Shown: positions 42,689-45,804 of the stretch, piece by piece | How positions within the stretch are numbered: the first letter of the stretch is position 1 | Layout: the number at the start of each line of letters is the position of its first letter | NCBI GenBank assembly: GCA_027483995.1 | Contig: JAIXTK010000107.1 | Span: 1 to 45,804, forward strand | Reading direction: 5' to 3' | Source of the DNA: Acetobacteraceae bacterium | GTDB taxonomy: Bacteria > Pseudomonadota > Alphaproteobacteria > Acetobacterales > Acetobacteraceae | Length of the DNA stretch: 45,804 nucleotides | Position numbers and translations under genes: made by a program | The notes under the pieces: generated by a model | What the model was told of the DNA's origin: nothing | What the model saw: the letters and a program-made list of their open reading frames with translations, nothing else | Database searches by the model: none

Positions 42689-43534
42689 ATGAAAACACGC
42701 ATCCTGGCCAGTTCGCTCCTGGGCTTCCTCTGCGTGGTCCTGCCCGCAGCCGCCCAACCAGGCCGCAGCTTCACCACCCTGTCCTATGCCACCACGGTCG
42801 CGGGCCTGACGGTGATGATGACGGAAGCCGATGTGGAGATGTCCAGCCGCGGCTACCGCGTCGATATCGCCACGCGCACGGCGGGCACCTATGGCCTGCT
42901 GTTCCGCGGCGAGACCCGGACCCTCGCCCTGGGCATGTGGTCCGGCAACACCGTGGCCCCGCAGCGCTACGCGGTGTCCGGCACCTGGCGTGGCTCCCCC
43001 CGGCAAACCCTGATGGACTACGTCACGTCGCAGCCGGATGTCCTCCGGCTGGAGCCGCCGAACGCTTCAGAGCGCGAACCCGTGCCCCCGGCACTCCAGC
43101 GCGAGACGGTCGATACCATCAGCGCCGCCGCCCTCCTGGCCCGCCAGGCCACCCTCACCTCGGCCTGCAATGGCAGCCTGCGCACCTTCGACGGCCGCCG
43201 CTTGTTCGAGGTCACCTCGCGCACCGGCGGCTGGGAGACCCTCGCGCCAGGCGCCACCCCGGCCTATGCCGGCCCGGCGTTGCGCTGCGATTTCGAGGGC
43301 CGGTTGCTGGCCGGCTTCCTGCTTGATGCCGACCGAGAAGCATCCGCCCGGCCGCAGAAGGGCACCGCCTGGCTGGCGCGCCTCACGCCAGACTCACCGA
43401 TGCTGCCCGTCCGCCTGAGCTTCGAGATCCGCTGGCTGGGCTCCGCCTCCATGACGCTCCTCGCCGCCAAGCCGGAAGGCCCCCCCCTGGTGCGCCAGCG
43501 CGCCGACGCGGACGCAGCCCCACTCCGGCGCTGA
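42689..43534 (+). CDS. DUF3108-type exported protein
   Basis: 281 residues. The start at 42689 (MKTRILASSLLGFLCVVL) gives a clean Sec signal peptide with cleavage after AAA in LPAAAQPG; the open frame upstream has no support. The mature protein is beta-rich with a conserved block CNGSLRTFDGRRLFEV and two cysteines (CNGS and RCDF). These features fit DUF3108 periplasmic proteins of unknown function. It stands alone between the tRNA and the insertion sequences. Confidence 0.75.
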   Translation: MKTRILASSLLGFLCVVLPAAAQPGRSFTTLSYATTVAGLTVMMTEADVEMSSRGYRVDIATRTAGTYGLLFRGETRTLALGMWSGNTVAPQRYAVSGTWRGSPRQTLMDYVTSQPDVLRLEPPNASEREPVPPALQRETVDTISAAALLARQATLTSACNGSLRTFDGRRLFEVTSRTGGWETLAPGATPAYAGPALRCDFEGRLLAGFLLDADREASARPQKGTAWLARLTPDSPMLPVRLSFEIRWLGSASMTLLAAKPEGPPLVRQRADADAAPLRR

Positions 43535-43596
43535 GCGCGGCCAACCAGGGCCGGGCCATCCGCAAGCTGAGCCCTCGCGCCTAGAGCGTGATCTTC

Positions 43597-44253
43597 TTAC
43601 ACTGAAGCGTATCCTGCATGTCTGAGGTAGCTCGCGCACTCTGCGGGTGAGAATGCGCTGAGGAGGGTGCCGATGCGGTGCCAGACGGCGGCAATGGAGC
43701 GTTCGTCGGCGCGTCGCAGCAGTGTCTTGAGCTTGGCGAACATCATCTCGATCGGGTTAAGATCGGGGCTGTAGGGCGGCAGGAACAGCAGGTGGGCGCC
43801 AGCAGTTCGGACGGCGCGGCGGACGGCCTGGCCCTTGTGACTGCCGAGATTGTCGAGCACCACGATGTCGCCGGGCCTCAGCGTGGGCACCAAGAACTGC
43901 TGCACCCAAGCGAGGAACAGCGCGCCATTGATCGGCCCGTCGATGACGCAGGGCGCGTCGATGCGGTCATGCCGGAGCGCAGCGATGAAGGTCATGGTGG
44001 TCCACCGCCCGTGAGGCACATGGGCGACCAGGCGCTGTCCACGCGGGGCGCGGCCGTGGGTGCGTGTCATGTTGGTCTTGGCCCAGGTCTCGTCGACGAA
44101 GACGAGGCGGGTGGGATCGATGCGCGCCTGATGGCGACGCCAGCGCGCACGGCCGCGTGCGACGTCGGGCCTATGCTGCTCGGCGGCGTGCAGCGTTTTT
44201 TTTGAAGCTGAGGCCCTCACGGGCCAGGAAGCGCCAGACCGCACCGTAGCCAA
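43597..44253 (-). CDS. IS630 transposase, C-terminal frame (DDE domain)
   Basis: The functional part starts near the run of eight A (minus strand) at 44203-44196 and holds the catalytic triad: Asp in VFVDETW, Asp in [11 protein letters not shown], and Glu in [11 protein letters not shown]. The codons upstream of the A-run in this frame are not protein-like. It is offset by +1 from the N-terminal frame, so the full transposase needs slippage on the A8 run or has been split by a one-base change. Length of the joined product would be about 310 residues, normal for the family. Confidence 0.85.
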   Translation of the reverse strand: MATVRSGASWPVRASASKKTLHAAEQHRPDVARGRARWRRHQARIDPTRLVFVDETWAKTNMTRTHGRAPRGQRLVAHVPHGRWTTMTFIAALRHDRIDAPCVIDGPINGALFLAWVQQFLVPTLRPGDIVVLDNLGSHKGQAVRRAVRTAGAHLLFLPPYSPDLNPIEMMFAKLKTLLRRADERSIAAVWHRIGTLLSAFSPAECASYLRHAGYASV

Positions 44254-44542
44254 CGCGCAGGCCGCGCTCGATCTCCAACTCGGCTCGCAGCGCGCGAACC
44301 GTCAGGTCGGGTGCAGCCGCGATCCGTGCCAGCAGCCAGTCGCGCTCGGGCAGCAGCACGAGGCCGAGGGGCTTGCCGAAGGGACGAGGTGCCGCGCTGC
44401 CGGTGTCGCGCGCACGCTTGGACCAGCGCGCAGCACTCGCGACGCTGACTGAGAATGTCTTGGCAGCTTCGCGGCAACTTGCCCCACCGGAAATCGCCGC
44501 CACCACGCGCTCTCGCAGATCGAGGGAAAGGGCCCGGGTCAT
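44171..44542 (-). CDS. IS630 transposase, N-terminal frame (helix-turn-helix)
   Basis: 123 residues. [17 protein letters not shown] starts a helix-turn-helix region of the kind that binds the element ends ([22 protein letters not shown]), followed by a second helical part ending at [11 protein letters not shown]. The last 10 residues follow the A8 run at 44196-44203; a shift there joins this frame to the DDE domain. Confidence 0.85.
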   Translation of the reverse strand: MTRALSLDLRERVVAAISGGASCREAAKTFSVSVASAARWSKRARDTGSAAPRPFGKPLGLVLLPERDWLLARIAAAPDLTVRALRAELEIERGLRVGYGAVWRFLAREGLSFKKNAARRRAA

Positions 44543-44632
44543 CGCTGCTGGCCTCCGCCCAGCCAGCAGCTTGAATCAGAAAACGCGCCGCGCCGGAATC
44601 ACCAAAGCGATTCACTCAGACAGAATCACGCT

Positions 44633-45580
44633 CTAGGTGTCATTGCCAAGGAGGTTGTCCCTGTCGATACGGCTGATGGGAGGCCTTCCCTTGAGTGCTG
44701 AGTGTGGCCTTGTGGTGTTGTAGTCGCTGAGCCAGGGGTGCATGGCGCTGCTGCGCTCGGCGGAGCTGCTGTAAGGCTTGGCGTAGGCCCATTCGCGGAT
44801 GCTGGTCTGTATGAACCGCTCGGCCTTGCCATTTGTCTTGGGCGTGTAGGGCCGTGTGCGCTTGTGGCTGATGCTATGAGCGTCGAGTGCCTGGGCGAAC
44901 AGGCGGCTTTTGTAGGCCGATCCGTTGTCGGTCATCACCCGCTGCACGCAGACGCCGTGGGCGCGGAACCAGGCCAGCGCGTCGTGCAGGAAGCGGGTCG
45001 CGCTTTCCTTGCGCTCGTCGGGCAGCAGCGCTGTGAAGGCCAGGCGAGAGGCGTCGTCGATGGCGACATGCAGGTATTCCCAGCCGGTGCCACGCTTGCT
45101 GCTTTGGCCGGTGCGATCGCCGGTGATGCGATGTCCGATGCCGTCGATCCGACCGAGCTTTTTGATGTCCAGGTGCAGCAACTCGCCCGGGTTCTCGCGC
45201 TCGTAGCGAATGATCGCAGGCTTGGGGTCCAGCGCCCGCAACCGGCCGAGGCCGAGCCGGCGCAGTTCCAGCCCCACCGTAGAGACCGCCAGTCCGAGGC
45301 GCCGGGCGATAACTGGACCGCTGAGCCGCTGGCGACGCAAAGCCTCGACGGCGGCGGTGGTCTCGGGCGCCAGGCGGTTGGGGCAGTGAAGTGGCCGGGA
45401 GCTGCGGTCGCGTAGCCCCTCTGCCCCCTCAGCGGCGAACCGATTGCGCCATTTCCGCACCGTGGCCGGGCATACCCCGAACGCGGCGGCAACCGTGGCA
45501 ATGCTCCAGCCTGCCTGCAGACGCTCAATCATCAGCAATCGACCACGTGCCGTGGTTCGGGCATTCTCATGGCTGTCCAT
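44633..45580 (-). CDS. IS481-family transposase
   Basis: 315 residues. The start at 45580 (MDSHENARTT) is the typical IS481 N-terminus; the frame upstream is not supported. An N-terminal helix-turn-helix (residues about 15-60) is followed by a rve-type DDE domain with Asp138 (HLDIKK), Asp218 (MTDNGSAY) and Glu254 (GKAERF), and the C-terminal YNTTRPHSALKGRPP block. The stop codon TAG is formed from the flanking CTAG target sequence. The frame is intact, so the element may be active. Confidence 0.93.
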   Translation of the reverse strand: MDSHENARTTARGRLLMIERLQAGWSIATVAAAFGVCPATVRKWRNRFAAEGAEGLRDRSSRPLHCPNRLAPETTAAVEALRRQRLSGPVIARRLGLAVSTVGLELRRLGLGRLRALDPKPAIIRYERENPGELLHLDIKKLGRIDGIGHRITGDRTGQSSKRGTGWEYLHVAIDDASRLAFTALLPDERKESATRFLHDALAWFRAHGVCVQRVMTDNGSAYKSRLFAQALDAHSISHKRTRPYTPKTNGKAERFIQTSIREWAYAKPYSSSAERSSAMHPWLSDYNTTRPHSALKGRPPISRIDRDNLLGNDT

Positions 45581-45666
45581 CCGGGGCTCCGAGTTGCTGG
45601 GTGTTGGCCTCGCAACCACAGCCAACCAACTCAGCTCCGGAGGGACAACCTCCATAGCAGCGACAT
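44637..45666 (-). mobile_element. IS481-family insertion sequence with CTAG target
   Basis: About 1.03 kb. The ends are imperfect inverted repeats: TGTCATTGCCAAGGAGG at 44638 and, read on the minus strand from 45665, TGTCGCTGCTATGGAGG; both continue TTGTCCCT. Both ends abut CTAG (44633-44636 and 45667-45670), the target preferred by IS481. The left CTAG is now split by the IS630 insertion, its first bases lying at 43581-43583. Confidence 0.85.
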
Positions 45667-45804
45667 CTAGACCACGCAAATCTCCACTTTCTCTTAACAC
45701 CGCCTCACAGAAACTATTTTTTATATCCTTTTATCATGACACCTAGCTGTTGCACCCAAAACTATTGTAGTCGCACTGTATCAGGCTTACGATTTTCAGT
45801 GTTA
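45667..45804. other. A+T-rich flank without recognisable gene
   Basis: The last 138 bases are distinctly poorer in G+C than the rest of the window, with T-runs such as ATTTTTTATATCC. No gene is seen. A copy of ATGACACCTAG (45736-45746) matches the end of the IS481 element read from inside out. The stretch may be the start of acquired DNA or the end of another mobile element cut by the window edge. Confidence 0.5.

Larger units (their letters stand above)
43584..44633 (-). mobile_element. IS630-family insertion sequence
   Basis: A 1050-base element flanked by TA on both sides (43582-43583 and 44634-44635), the target duplication typical of IS630/Tc1 elements. The terminal inverted repeats begin GAGCGTGAT at both ends and continue imperfectly for about 25 bases. 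It carries the two overlapping transposase frames described separately. The TA it used belongs to the CTAG beside the IS481-family element, so it arrived after that element. Confidence 0.88.

Noticed and set aside
1-45804. CRISPR array, integron or prophage
   Set aside because: No regularly spaced direct repeats, no integrase and no phage structural genes were found on reading both strands.

Overview
The window is high-GC DNA of alphaproteobacterial type, most likely Acetobacteraceae (Roseomonas and relatives). This placement is an inference from base composition, gene families and the stock of ABC importers; no rRNA or marker gene in the window fixes the taxon. About 40 protein genes, one tRNA and two insertion sequences are supported. 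Most genes sit in tight operons with 1-8 base overlaps.

Transport region, 1-28553. Four loci of the oligopeptide/nickel (Dpp/Opp/Nik) ABC family and one carbohydrate-type ABC locus follow each other. Locus 1 (minus strand, 5081 to the left edge) has order binding protein, permease, permease, ATPase, ATPase (cut by the edge). Locus 2 (plus, 5320-8502) is a sugar-type binding protein with two permeases and no ATPase. Locus 3 (plus, 8801-12673) has two permeases and two ATPases but no binding protein; both ATPases have lost the canonical signature motif, Q-loop and H-loop histidine. Its 5' leader (8650-8740) carries the sequence blocks of a ykkC-class riboswitch (guanidine-I superfamily) in a divergent form, followed by a terminator-like hairpin just before the first start codon. 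Locus 4 (minus, 19975-12695) has permease, permease, two tandem paralogous binding proteins and two canonical ATPases. Locus 5 (minus, 28553-23287) repeats the order of locus 1. Between loci 4 and 5 lie a MoxR-type AAA+ ATPase with a CoxE-type VWA protein and a small predicted membrane protein.

Metabolic and sensory region, 28654-39789. A minus-strand run encodes a crotonase, a cytoplasmic BisC-type molybdoenzyme and a PAS-PAS hybrid histidine kinase. It is followed by a RidA-family protein, an amidase-signature hydrolase, a beta-hydroxyacid dehydrogenase, a short-chain dehydrogenase, a DehI-like protein and an M20 peptidase. With the peptide importers upstream, this looks like a scavenging and catabolic neighbourhood for peptides, amides or related organic nitrogen compounds; no single pathway can be proven from the sequence.

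Signalling and right end, 39862-45804. A DUF4337 membrane protein is followed by a partner-switching cassette (FHA-PP2C phosphatase, STAS protein, RsbW-like ATPase), a tRNA-Val(CAC) with a readable promoter, and a DUF3108 protein. The end is mobile: an IS630-family element sits in the TA of the CTAG target site flanking an IS481-family element, and beyond the IS481 copy the DNA becomes clearly A+T-rich, suggesting the edge of acquired DNA.

The most unusual object is locus 3 with its leader: a possible variant ykkC riboswitch controlling an ABC system that lacks a binding protein and has two degenerate ATPases.
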